A DNA stretch of 64,000 bases from Dyadobacter sp. CY261 (GTDB lineage Bacteria; Bacteroidota; Bacteroidia; Cytophagales; Spirosomataceae). Position 1 is the stretch's first letter; every line of letters starts with the position of its first letter. The translations under genes and the position numbers were made by a program. A model generated the notes under the pieces. The model saw nothing but the letters and a program-made list of their open reading frames with translations, was not told the origin of the DNA and did not search any database. The DNA is taken from NCBI RefSeq assembly GCF_021440085.1, contig NZ_JAKCPW010000003.1, positions 1-64,000 on the forward strand, given 5' to 3'. Shown here one piece after another: positions 17,167-25,582 of the stretch.

Positions 17167-20133
17167 CTAAATTTCTGAAAAACTATCGGGCAGCGAATTG
17201 TCGATAGGCATATGACAGCCTGCCGCCGAACCGAAGAACGGGAAGAGCGTCTGCCACACCATTGAGCTGTTGCGCATAAACTCACGCGGATATGCAATCG
17301 TTTTAAGGCCGGTTTCCGTTCTGAGCCAAAACTGCTCACCATCAAAAATCAGGTCGATAGCTTCCCCCAAATCCAGGCCCTCGCAATGGTATTTGATCCC
17401 GCTGATATGCACCGAGTGGATATTGGGATTATATGGGGCGGCAAACTTCGTCCCTTTGGCAAAGAAGCGCAGGATCTCGGGCTGCGTCGGAGTTGCAACA
17501 GCAACCGGCTCATCGATATCGTCATACACGAAATCATCCTTGATCCAGGCATGGAAAGTATCCTCAAACCAGGTGGTTTTCAAATGTGCGGGCTTGCCGT
17601 ATCCTTTCTCGATCTTGGTGTAAGTATCCGGCCCTTTCGCGGTGTTCACTTCGGTAAGCGTGTGCAGGCCGGGAAGGCCCACAATATTCGCGTCAAAACT
17701 TACCTTCCGGTTGCTGAATGCGCCGCTCAGGCAGATTTTTTTAAGCTGGTTGAGAGAAATTTCCTTGATATCCTGGATCACGATCCTGTTGTTTCCCTTC
17801 GCATCCCTGCCCATTTCCTGCCGTACCTCGTCCACCAGCATGCGGAACAAAAACCCCCGGCCGGTCAGGACGATTTTGCTGATCTTGCCCAAGTCCTTTC
17901 CTACGTTTTCGGGATCTGATACGATTACCTGGCCTTTCAGTTTCCTGACCAGTTTTTTGACTGCATTGTGGATAAATCCGAAGTCGTCCCGGATCGTCTC
18001 CTGCGATTTCAAAATCACATTCAGAGCGTCGACAATAACCGAAAGCACACTGGACTCGCTAATATTTTCTGCCAGTAGTGTCTTGACCTCACTGACAACA
18101 TTTGCCGGGATCAGCTCCGACAGCTTGGCAGCCTTACTGCTTTCACCCTCAAAATTATGCTTGAAATGCTCTATTATTTCAAGAAAATTATACTTGGCAG
18201 CAATGTCCGTTTGCTCGGAAGCGATAATATTCAGGAGTTTCTTTCGCTCATCCCAGGAGGCTGTCTCTCCTCCCAAAACCGCGACCACGATCGTCTCGAT
18301 AAAAGCATAGGAAATCACATTCCCCGCACCCACGAAACCTGACCGGAATTCTGAGCTGAGATTATACTCGTTGTCGCTTTTGATAATGGAAAAATCAGTC
18401 GTTCCCTTTCCGACATCCACGATGAGATAGTTGGCATTATTCTGAGGCACATCGGGCACGGTCCAGTAACCGAGGAAGGAAGCGTCGCTCTCGGAGAGGG
18501 TGCCCACCTCCGCCCCACCGATGTTATAGGTTTTAATTACCTCAGGCTGGTCGAAAAACTGGTAGGTGAGGTTAATAAGCCTGCTGAGCAAAGCCTGCTC
18601 CAAAATATTGGGAATCAACAATTTGATGTTGACATACAGCTTGTTCTCATCATTTTTCTGTGCGTGTATATTCGATAGCAGCGCGTGGAGAAAATGGTTG
18701 ATCGCCATTTGCTGGACATCCAATGCAATGCTTCCAAATTCGCTTTCCTCAGCCCGGTAGGGGTTTGATTTCCTGTCGCGATATTTGATCCGGAAATTGT
18801 AAGCACCCAGATGCGCCAGTTTCGAGTTGGTAACAAGCGCGTGCGTCCTTTTCAGCTCGTCGATCTTATCTTTGGTGGTCAATATCGTGATCACATCCGC
18901 GCCGTCGGCCTGGTTGGGCTTACCGTACTTTTCCATCACAGCATCTTCCTTTTTTACAAAGAGCTGCGAGCGGAAAAGTTCTTTGTCCGCATCCTGCTGG
19001 TGGAAAGGCGGCACCAGCCCGGGGTAAAAGTTCTCCCACACCAGTTGAAGCAATTCCTTTCTATTCATCGACCGATCTTCCGCACGCGGGTGCACCACTA
19101 CCTGGCTTGCCTCCGAACCGAAGTCCAGGGCTAGGTCGTAGATTTGCGTGGTAGGCGCGAAAGCCGTTTTGATTTTTCCCAAAAACACGCTCTCGCCTTT
19201 TTGCAGCCGGAATACAATGTGATCAACCACGACGTTTCTCGAAGTGAGCATCGTTTGGTTCTTTCCGCTTGCATCCAGCTTCACCGTGACGCCCGGCGAC
19301 AACTCGGCGGCAAACAGCCCGACTTCGTCGACAATCCGCAGTGACACTACCAGGCTATTGTCAGTCACCTGCGCCGATTCGATCCCCACCGTCTGATGCC
19401 CCGATGCCGTGGTATGCCCCTGACAAGCCCCACCTACCAGACTGAACAAATGTATGTTTTCGATGTTTTGCTCAAAATTGAAGTTCCTGATGTAACCACT
19501 TCCCGCCTCATTTTCCGGGCATAGCTGCACCATATGAAGGCTTTTGCCGCGTACGAGTATGGGCAGAAAAAAATGGGCGTTGGGAAACACGATCTTAGGC
19601 ATCGAAATTTCCTGGAGCGGTTTCGACTGCCTATCCGCATTACCAGCTCCCTCCGACGCTTGCTCTGCCGGTGCATGTTCCAGATCGAGCATCAGGTTGT
19701 ACAAATCTACGCTGTTGGTGCACCGGGCGAAGGCGCGTACATAAATCCAGAATTGAACGATCAAATCGACATCGATATCACTCCGGTAGTGGCTTAGGCT
19801 GTTACGTAAGGTATAAATCTTTTTAAAATTGTTGGTCCAGTCGCCGGCCGCCCGCCCGAAATCACGTTTTAATAGATTTCTATACTCGTAACAAAAAGAA
19901 GAAAAATGCGGGTAGTCGATCAGGTTCCTGGGGTCATGGCCCTCTGCTATCTCTGCATCCCAATTCGGTCGCTGCTCGTGTGTCAGTATATTTCTATATT
20001 TTCCAGCCCAATTTTCTCCCCCATATTCGGCCGAGAGCAGTTTTACAAAATAGTCCCTGACAAAATCGATAAATATGCTCAATGCTTTCCTGACATTTTC
20101 CTGCTGCACACGGGTTGCGTATTGGGCGGTCAT
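17167..20133 (-). CDS. HEPN domain fused to HSP70/actin-like ATPase
   Basis: A 988-residue cytoplasmic protein. Residues 1-150 are helical and contain R110-NSLSH115, the R-N-x3-H signature of HEPN domains, in a context like the Swt1-type HEPN. After a beta-rich segment (about 175-330), an actin/HSP70-type ATPase follows: ALDFGSEAS (phosphate-1 loop, near 335-343), YLIVDVGKGTTDFSI (phosphate-2, near 570-582) and KIVLTGRGFLFRMLVDEV (adenosine-motif-like). HEPN domains with this motif are often metal-independent RNases in conflict and toxin systems; HSP70-like ATPases act as nucleotide-driven switches. The fusion therefore looks like a regulated RNase or sensor. It follows the TPR gene after 99 bases containing a hairpin and precedes the two-TM gene by 15 bases. 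Confidence 0.75.
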   Translation of the reverse strand: MTAQYATRVQQENVRKALSIFIDFVRDYFVKLLSAEYGGENWAGKYRNILTHEQRPNWDAEIAEGHDPRNLIDYPHFSSFCYEYRNLLKRDFGRAAGDWTNNFKKIYTLRNSLSHYRSDIDVDLIVQFWIYVRAFARCTNSVDLYNLMLDLEHAPAEQASEGAGNADRQSKPLQEISMPKIVFPNAHFFLPILVRGKSLHMVQLCPENEAGSGYIRNFNFEQNIENIHLFSLVGGACQGHTTASGHQTVGIESAQVTDNSLVVSLRIVDEVGLFAAELSPGVTVKLDASGKNQTMLTSRNVVVDHIVFRLQKGESVFLGKIKTAFAPTTQIYDLALDFGSEASQVVVHPRAEDRSMNRKELLQLVWENFYPGLVPPFHQQDADKELFRSQLFVKKEDAVMEKYGKPNQADGADVITILTTKDKIDELKRTHALVTNSKLAHLGAYNFRIKYRDRKSNPYRAEESEFGSIALDVQQMAINHFLHALLSNIHAQKNDENKLYVNIKLLIPNILEQALLSRLINLTYQFFDQPEVIKTYNIGGAEVGTLSESDASFLGYWTVPDVPQNNANYLIVDVGKGTTDFSIIKSDNEYNLSSEFRSGFVGAGNVISYAFIETIVVAVLGGETASWDERKKLLNIIASEQTDIAAKYNFLEIIEHFKHNFEGESSKAAKLSELIPANVVSEVKTLLAENISESSVLSVIVDALNVILKSQETIRDDFGFIHNAVKKLVRKLKGQVIVSDPENVGKDLGKISKIVLTGRGFLFRMLVDEVRQEMGRDAKGNNRIVIQDIKEISLNQLKKICLSGAFSNRKVSFDANIVGLPGLHTLTEVNTAKGPDTYTKIEKGYGKPAHLKTTWFEDTFHAWIKDDFVYDDIDEPVAVATPTQPEILRFFAKGTKFAAPYNPNIHSVHISGIKYHCEGLDLGEAIDLIFDGEQFWLRTETGLKTIAYPREFMRNSSMVWQTLFPFFGSAAGCHMPIDNSLPDSFSEI

Positions 20134-20173
20134 ACTGGGAGAGGTTTAACAGGCTTTCTAATAAAAATGGCCC

Positions 20174-20227
20174 GTCGGGCGAGTCCGGCAACCCTTCCGT
20201 AAATTCGAAGGATCCCGGACGCCCGAC
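20174..20227 (-). terminator. Intercistronic hairpin, possible attenuator
   Basis: GTCGGGCG (20174-20181) pairs with CGCCCGAC (20220-20227), TCCGG (20184-20188) with CCGGA (20215-20219), and an inner CCTTC/GAAGG pair closes the loop. The whole folds into one long stem with a two-base bulge. It begins 5 bases after the stop of the TPR gene. On the minus strand it is followed by GGGCCATTTTTATT, a short T-run slightly displaced from the stem. It may be a partial terminator that lowers expression of the HEPN-HSP70/SEDS-PBP genes relative to the sigma/anti-sigma pair, or an mRNA-stabilising stem. Confidence 0.45.
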
Positions 20228-20232
20228 CGATT

Positions 20233-21144
20233 TCATTTGAGTTTTTCCAGGATTTCTTTGCGGCCTTCCTCATACCTTGGATCGGATACCTGCGCCAGAC
20301 TCTTCCGTCCTTTTTCCAGCTCGCCGGATTGAATATAACTCAACCCTTTATACCACAGCACATCCTGCGCAAGCGATTTCTCCTTAACCTGATCGAGCAC
20401 CACAACCGCTTCATTGTAGCGGCCCGCTTTCACGTACGAAATGCCCAGTAGCAGTTTTCTGTAATTTTCTTCGCTTGCCGACAGCGCGGTTTTCTGCTTT
20501 TCATCTACCGCCGTCCCGCCGCTACCATACTTGATCTCGTCGGGGTTCTCCGCTTTACCGGTATCCGTCTTTTTACCCAGGCCCAGCGACTTCAGTTTTT
20601 CGATCGATGCGCGAAGGCCGTCGGCAGTATTGATCCCGGTAACATCTCCGGCAAACCGCGACGGTACATTCTTCAAGTCAAGTCCTTGCGAAATATAGTA
20701 CTCCGCCGCGTCCCGGGCCTCGGGGACCACTAATGTAGCCTTATCCTTTGTTGGTGTTTGCAATGTATCGCCCGCATTGGAGATCGCATTGTCAATCCCC
20801 GGCTTCTCTCCGTTGTTGAGCCAAAACAAAATGCCTACCCCGACTGCCACCGCAACCACCGCCGCAGCGAGCAACCATTGCCGTTCCGTCCAGAGCGGGC
20901 GTTCTTTAACATCTTCCTCCTTTTTCTCGGGCTCGGGCATTTCGAAATGCTCCAGCTCGTCGAGTTCTTTGAGATAATGTAATTTCTGTGCCGCTTTGAT
21001 GGTCGCTTTCACTTCTTCGACTTCGTCGAACAAATCGATGTCCTGCTTGATCAGCTTTCGATATTCATCCGCTTCCTGCTCGCTCATCTCATTCCCCAGA
21101 TAGGCCAATATGCGGCGATATTCTTCCTCATTAATCTTTTTCAT
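20233..21144 (-). CDS. Anti-sigma-like membrane protein with TPR-like C-terminus
   Basis: A 303-residue protein. The first 65 residues are helical and charged (INEEEYRRILAYLGNEMSEQEADEYRKL), like the cytoplasmic sigma-binding part of an anti-sigma factor. One membrane helix lies at about 90-106 (WLLAAAVVAVAVGVGIL). The extracytoplasmic C-terminus has TPR-like helix pairs: YRKLLLGISYVKAGRYNEA and VLWYKGLSYIQSGELEKG. It starts 10 bases after the sigma-factor stop, the usual sigma/anti-sigma arrangement, so it probably holds the sigma factor at the membrane until an envelope signal arrives. The function is inferred from position and topology. Confidence 0.6.
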   Translation of the reverse strand: MKKINEEEYRRILAYLGNEMSEQEADEYRKLIKQDIDLFDEVEEVKATIKAAQKLHYLKELDELEHFEMPEPEKKEEDVKERPLWTERQWLLAAAVVAVAVGVGILFWLNNGEKPGIDNAISNAGDTLQTPTKDKATLVVPEARDAAEYYISQGLDLKNVPSRFAGDVTGINTADGLRASIEKLKSLGLGKKTDTGKAENPDEIKYGSGGTAVDEKQKTALSASEENYRKLLLGISYVKAGRYNEAVVVLDQVKEKSLAQDVLWYKGLSYIQSGELEKGRKSLAQVSDPRYEEGRKEILEKLK

Positions 21145-21154
21145 AGCGTATCAA

Positions 21155-22090
21155 TTACAATCCTTTTAATTCCATACAATTCCTTATTCTCATCATTGCC
21201 CTGCTGCAAATCGTGGTGGTGTTGCTTTTGTTGATACCCAGCATTTCGCCGATTTCCTCAAGGGATTTTTGATCAATCAATCTCCAAACGAACACTTGCC
21301 TATACCTTCCATTTTCCTGCCCGAGGCGCTCGATACAATCTTTAAGGGCAGCCATCGGGTCCTCGTCTTCGTTCTGGTCCTCCGAAATTAGATCAGGCAC
21401 CCACTTATCGTCCTCATCGTCGTCCTCCTCTATGTTTCCCTTCTTCCCTTTCAAATCGTCAAGTGAGCCGAGGTTGCTTTTTTCCAGCTCACGAAAATAA
21501 TCCATCGCTTTGTTGTAAGCGATTCCCTTATAGTAACGTAGCAGGCTGGACATCGAATTTCCGATTCTTTGCCGGTCAATTGTTCCCGCAACGATTCGTT
21601 CTCTGAATGAAATTCGTGCTTTCTGGATTACGTCTTGCCGGCTATCCAGGTCTTTGATATCCTTGACACCCGCAGATCTAATGACCAGAGAATTGGTAAG
21701 CTCGTCGAATATCTTCCAGGCCAGCCTGTTGTCGGCGCCCAGCTCGTTCAAAAAGCGGTCAACGGACATGTAGTAAATGAACTTTTTGTACTCGTGCCTT
21801 AAATAAAGCAAGTTGACATAGTCCATCAACGCAGCGTGGTCTGAAAGGTGCCTGGGTTCAATACCTGACGCGGTGTCGACCAGGAAAGCTGCAAGAGTAT
21901 CCTTATTCAGTTTTCCTCGCTCGGAGACCTCCGCGACATCCTTGCCAAATTCCAGCTCGGCCCTTTGGTCAATTTGTTTCAACATAAAAATTCGGGAAGA
22001 TGACCTCCGGTTCTGATCCTTGCTGTGCAAGTCCCGGAAAAGCAGTTTTGGGTCTTTCCTGTAACGATCAAATGGATTTTCTGATCCCAT
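21155..22090 (-). CDS. Sigma-70 family (ECF-like) RNA polymerase sigma factor
   Basis: A 311-residue protein whose C-terminal 65 residues form a sigma region-4-like helix-turn-helix: YRQVFVWRLIDQKSLEEIGEMLGINKSNTTT, then CSRAMMRIR. Before it is a strongly acidic segment (EEDDDEDDKW). The middle part contains a plausible region-2 helix set (SSLLRYYKGIAYNKAMDYFREL). It is longer than a typical ECF factor (about 190 residues), with about 110 extra N-terminal residues of unknown role. It heads the minus-strand operon and is followed by the anti-sigma-like gene, so it probably controls its own operon and perhaps the divergent peptidase genes. Confidence 0.7.
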   Translation of the reverse strand: MGSENPFDRYRKDPKLLFRDLHSKDQNRRSSSRIFMLKQIDQRAELEFGKDVAEVSERGKLNKDTLAAFLVDTASGIEPRHLSDHAALMDYVNLLYLRHEYKKFIYYMSVDRFLNELGADNRLAWKIFDELTNSLVIRSAGVKDIKDLDSRQDVIQKARISFRERIVAGTIDRQRIGNSMSSLLRYYKGIAYNKAMDYFRELEKSNLGSLDDLKGKKGNIEEDDDEDDKWVPDLISEDQNEDEDPMAALKDCIERLGQENGRYRQVFVWRLIDQKSLEEIGEMLGINKSNTTTICSRAMMRIRNCMELKGL

Positions 22091-22483
22091 AATTGTTTAA
22101 TCTAGATTATTATCCGTCGCCCGTTACCAGGCAACTTGATTTTTGTAGCCTACGTAGAGTATTCGTAAAAACCGATTGATGTCACACAGCCTGATGAAAA
22201 AAATTCCTGGCCGCAATCCGGGATAGCCTGGCTGTGCTGGTGGTGACCGCCCTGTGATACCGGGGCCGTGGTCATGCAACAAAAATATCAGATAGGATTC
22301 CGGCGGTCACATTCACTCGATAAGTTTTCGGACTTTTCCCCGCCTCGCCGGGCGGTTACATGTATTTTTAACCTTGTTCGGACCGATCTATAAAAGGACC
22401 ACAACAAAATTTTCTGAAAATGCCGAAACCTGTGTGACATTCCTCCCGCATCGGCGAACCATATTTAAAGAACAACCTGTCAG
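22091..22483. promoter_or_regulatory. Divergent intergenic region (393 bases)
   Basis: This gap separates the sigma-factor operon (-) from the papain-like operon (+) and must hold promoters for both. On the minus strand, TATTTTTG (reverse complement of 22280-22287) fits the Bacteroidota -7 element TAnnTTTG about 190 bases before the sigma-factor start; no good -33 TTTG is at the right distance. On the plus strand, only weak AT-rich matches exist near 22371. No open reading frame or strong repeat was found in the gap. Confidence 0.35.
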
Positions 22484-23920
22484 ATGAAAAAACTTACCAT
22501 CTTCCTATTCATGCTAGCCTCCGGATTGGGAAGCAGCTTTGCCCAGGGACTGATTCTCGACTCCGTGGAATTCAACAAGCTGCCCAAAGCGCCGACCACC
22601 AACGGGTCCAAAGATTTCGGTGAACTACCTTTGAAAGTAGACCTCACCCCACACACGCCCACACTCGTTGCCCAGGGGAAGGATGATCAAACCTGCGTAG
22701 CCGTATCGACGGCGTTGATTGCCGTTGCGACCCAGCGCGCGACTGCCGCTGGAATCACCGATCCCCAGCAAATCCTTCGGCGGTACGCATTGTCGCCGCT
22801 TTACGTATTTTCCAAGCTTAACAAAGACAACTGTAAAGTCGGATTGAAGCTTACCGACGCAGCGAATTACCTCCGCGATGCCGGTTCGATTTCATTTTCG
22901 GCCCTTGAAGCCACCACATGTAATGACGACCGTATCGCGGCAGCACTCCGCAGAAATGATGAGCTGACAAGGATCCGGGAAGTCCAGAAGGTGTTTCTTA
23001 ACAAGGAAACCGACACAGACATAGAGTATGCCGTAAAGTCTCAGCTTGCCGCCAAACGCCCGGTTGTTGTCGGGATTCCCATCGATATGGGTTTTTCCAG
23101 ACTTAGCAACGACAACCCGTATTATACGCCCAGCGGAAGCGCCGCAAAAATTCTCTGGCATGCTGTGACTGTCATAGGCTATGACGACGAAGTGAATGCC
23201 TTCAAACTGGCCAATTCATATGGCACCAAGTGGGGCGCCAACGGCTTCTTTTGGATGCGTTATCCCGAATTTGTGGCCTACGCTACCGAAGGGCTTGTGA
23301 TGCACCTTTATCCTGAAAAGCAACCGGGTGAAAAGGAATCGCATGTAATCCTTGGTGGGAAGTTCGACTTCAAGAGTGTGACATCGACCCCCTCCGGCCT
23401 GAGGTTCAATTCCGAAATGGCGCGGCATCTTTACGGCGGCCATTATGAGCTTCTGAAAAAAGACTGGAAGGAAGGCCAGCGCTTTCAGCTCATTGCGGAA
23501 AACACACAACACGGCGAGCATATTTGTGTCTTTAGCATTAACGAGAAGAACAAAATCAATATCCACTGGCCACGGGACATTAATTATAGTGATATCTCTT
23601 ACGGGTTGGGCGAAAGCGACCTGATCGGACAAAGCGACAAAATCGTAATCCCTGGCTCAAAAACAGCATTGCGCATTATGGAAACAGGCACCGACTACCT
23701 CTGTATCCTATATGGCAGCAATCCGATCAAACCTGAATTGCAAAACATCCTGGAAAAAGTACAGGCCTCTTCGGGGACGATGCTGCAAAGAGTTCAGAAT
23801 GCCCTGGGCAGTCGGCTGGCGAAGGACCACGTAGATTATATTTCTAATAAAATGGAGGTATTCGCAAACCCGCAACAGGGCGACATTATCCCTATCATCC
23901 TTGAAGTCAATTCAAAATAA
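22484..23920 (+). CDS. Exported papain-like (C1) peptidase with DUF4384-like C-terminus
   Basis: A 478-residue protein with a signal peptide (about residues 1-21, ending SSFAQG). A C1-type domain spans about 50-280. GKDDQTC71VAVSTALIA gives the oxyanion Gln and catalytic Cys, ILWHAVTVIGYDD the catalytic His, and KLANSYGTKWGANGFFWM the catalytic Asn with the papain NSWG.KWG pattern. The C-terminal 170 residues (QRFQLIAENTQ, HICVFSINEKNKINIHWP) resemble DUF4384, a domain often linked to bacterial caspases and other exported proteases. The catalytic triad is complete. It is first in a three-gene operon with a repeat protein and a dead paralogue, divergent from the SEDS-PBP operon. Confidence 0.78.
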   Translation: MKKLTIFLFMLASGLGSSFAQGLILDSVEFNKLPKAPTTNGSKDFGELPLKVDLTPHTPTLVAQGKDDQTCVAVSTALIAVATQRATAAGITDPQQILRRYALSPLYVFSKLNKDNCKVGLKLTDAANYLRDAGSISFSALEATTCNDDRIAAALRRNDELTRIREVQKVFLNKETDTDIEYAVKSQLAAKRPVVVGIPIDMGFSRLSNDNPYYTPSGSAAKILWHAVTVIGYDDEVNAFKLANSYGTKWGANGFFWMRYPEFVAYATEGLVMHLYPEKQPGEKESHVILGGKFDFKSVTSTPSGLRFNSEMARHLYGGHYELLKKDWKEGQRFQLIAENTQHGEHICVFSINEKNKINIHWPRDINYSDISYGLGESDLIGQSDKIVIPGSKTALRIMETGTDYLCILYGSNPIKPELQNILEKVQASSGTMLQRVQNALGSRLAKDHVDYISNKMEVFANPQQGDIIPIILEVNSK

Positions 23921-23974
23921 ACAACATACCCGCTTGCCGGGCATTCCGCGACGGACATAGACATACACATAACT

Positions 23975-25582
23975 ATGAAAACACAAATCTGGATACTGGC
24001 CTTGCTGGCCTTCCTGAAAACCTCTGCCCTGCTGGCCCAGTTGCCGGACCCGGTGCGGATCGGACGACAGCTTGGCAAATGGCAGGCGCATAAGGCCATC
24101 AGTACGCACAACGGCTATTTAATCGTCGGCAAGCGCCATGCCGAAAATGGCAGCGTGCGGCTTGCCCTGGCAGGTACCGACCACACAGGCGCCGTCCGAT
24201 GGAACAAGAGCTACGATCAGCTCGCCGGGGACTCGGAGGCGTTTGATTTGCTCTCAATCGGCCCAAACAAGGTGCTGATGACGGGACGTCTCAACGATCA
24301 GGCCGTACTTTGGTGCATCGACCCAAACACAGGCAAGATGGAAGGTACACCTTACAAATTTGGCCACGGGCAGGCGCGCTCAATTGCAAGAATTTCCAAA
24401 GACTGGTTTGCAATAACAATAGAAGAGCCCGGAAATATCCGGTTGGTAGGGATGAATGCCGATATGACAACCACCTGGGAGCGCAGTTATGCACCAATGT
24501 CCCATTCCGTAAGCAGCCTTTGCCCGATCGGAAACGGCTTATTTTCGCTTGCTTTCGATAACTATTATACAGTCCTGAGCGAAACAGGCAAAGTTGTTGC
24601 CCAGGGAAATGTCCCGGGCGCCGAATGGAGGGGAAATTTGGGGCGTGCAAACGGCGAACTGCTCGTCTTCGGCTCTTATCGCGCGACAGGCTCCGGTATG
24701 GATAACCCGGAAGCATTTGCAGCGTCGGTATCGGGAGAAAGCGGCAGCTCGGACTGGTTTCGTCGCTACGGGGAGAGAGGTGCATTCGAGGCGGTTTACG
24801 ACATGGTCGAGCAACCCGGCGGCCGTTTGCTCATGCTCACAAAGCGAAAAACGGCAATTTACTTCGTGGAACTGGGACTAAACCATACAATTGAAGCGTC
24901 GATTTGTCTGACAGACAGTGCCAGCGACCACGATTACGAGCCCGTCAACATACTGGACAACTGTGGCTGGCTGAACCGGCGGGCCGTCTTGTACAACCGC
25001 TCAGACGGAACGGTTTGGGTGCAGCAAACAGCCGGTAACCTGCCAGCGGCCAACGGTGAGCCGGCGCTAAGTTTCAAACTGGCGATCACAAATTTTCAGC
25101 TGGATTCCGTACCCTACCGACCGGTCGACGGCAAGCCGATCACCCTTGAATTGGAAAAACAACAGGGCCTGCATCAATATGTCGATTTCCTGGATACCTA
25201 TGGGGAAGGATACGCCTATCTGTTCGGCTTGAATCAAGAAAGAAACCAATGGGTAAGCTTAGGATGGATCAAAATAGGAAGTAAAAACCCGCTCTTGCTC
25301 GAATCCCTGGTCACCTCCGGGCAACATCTGATCATCGTCTCTAAAAGGCCGTTTGCCGACCCGCTGACTTTGGTCGGACAAAGTTTCAGCGCTCGCCTTA
25401 CCGGGAGGCCCGTTTCTGAAACGGACGATCCTCTCGGCCAGATCCCTGAAATGCCGGAAGACGCCGGCATCCAGGTGAGCTGCGATGGTACCCACTTCTC
25501 TGTACAGCATTTTCCACCCAATGGATATTTGCCAATCCTGATCAAAACGCGAAAACAAATCCCACCCCACAGCCAATGGTAG
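23975..25582 (+). CDS. Exported beta-propeller-like protein
   Basis: A 535-residue protein with a signal peptide (ends SALLAQ, about residue 22). The body has repeated short beta-strand blocks with GN/D turns and hydrophobic strands, for example GYLIVGKRHAENG, KVLMTGRLNDQAVLWCID, WFAITIEEPGNIRLVGM and GELLVFGSYRATG. These suggest a six- or seven-bladed propeller, as in secreted scaffold proteins. No catalytic motif was recognised. It lies 54 bases after the papain-like gene and its stop overlaps the start of the inactive papain paralogue by 7 bases, so the three proteins are probably made together and may form one complex. Confidence 0.5.
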   Translation: MKTQIWILALLAFLKTSALLAQLPDPVRIGRQLGKWQAHKAISTHNGYLIVGKRHAENGSVRLALAGTDHTGAVRWNKSYDQLAGDSEAFDLLSIGPNKVLMTGRLNDQAVLWCIDPNTGKMEGTPYKFGHGQARSIARISKDWFAITIEEPGNIRLVGMNADMTTTWERSYAPMSHSVSSLCPIGNGLFSLAFDNYYTVLSETGKVVAQGNVPGAEWRGNLGRANGELLVFGSYRATGSGMDNPEAFAASVSGESGSSDWFRRYGERGAFEAVYDMVEQPGGRLLMLTKRKTAIYFVELGLNHTIEASICLTDSASDHDYEPVNILDNCGWLNRRAVLYNRSDGTVWVQQTAGNLPAANGEPALSFKLAITNFQLDSVPYRPVDGKPITLELEKQQGLHQYVDFLDTYGEGYAYLFGLNQERNQWVSLGWIKIGSKNPLLLESLVTSGQHLIIVSKRPFADPLTLVGQSFSARLTGRPVSETDDPLGQIPEMPEDAGIQVSCDGTHFSVQHFPPNGYLPILIKTRKQIPPHSQW

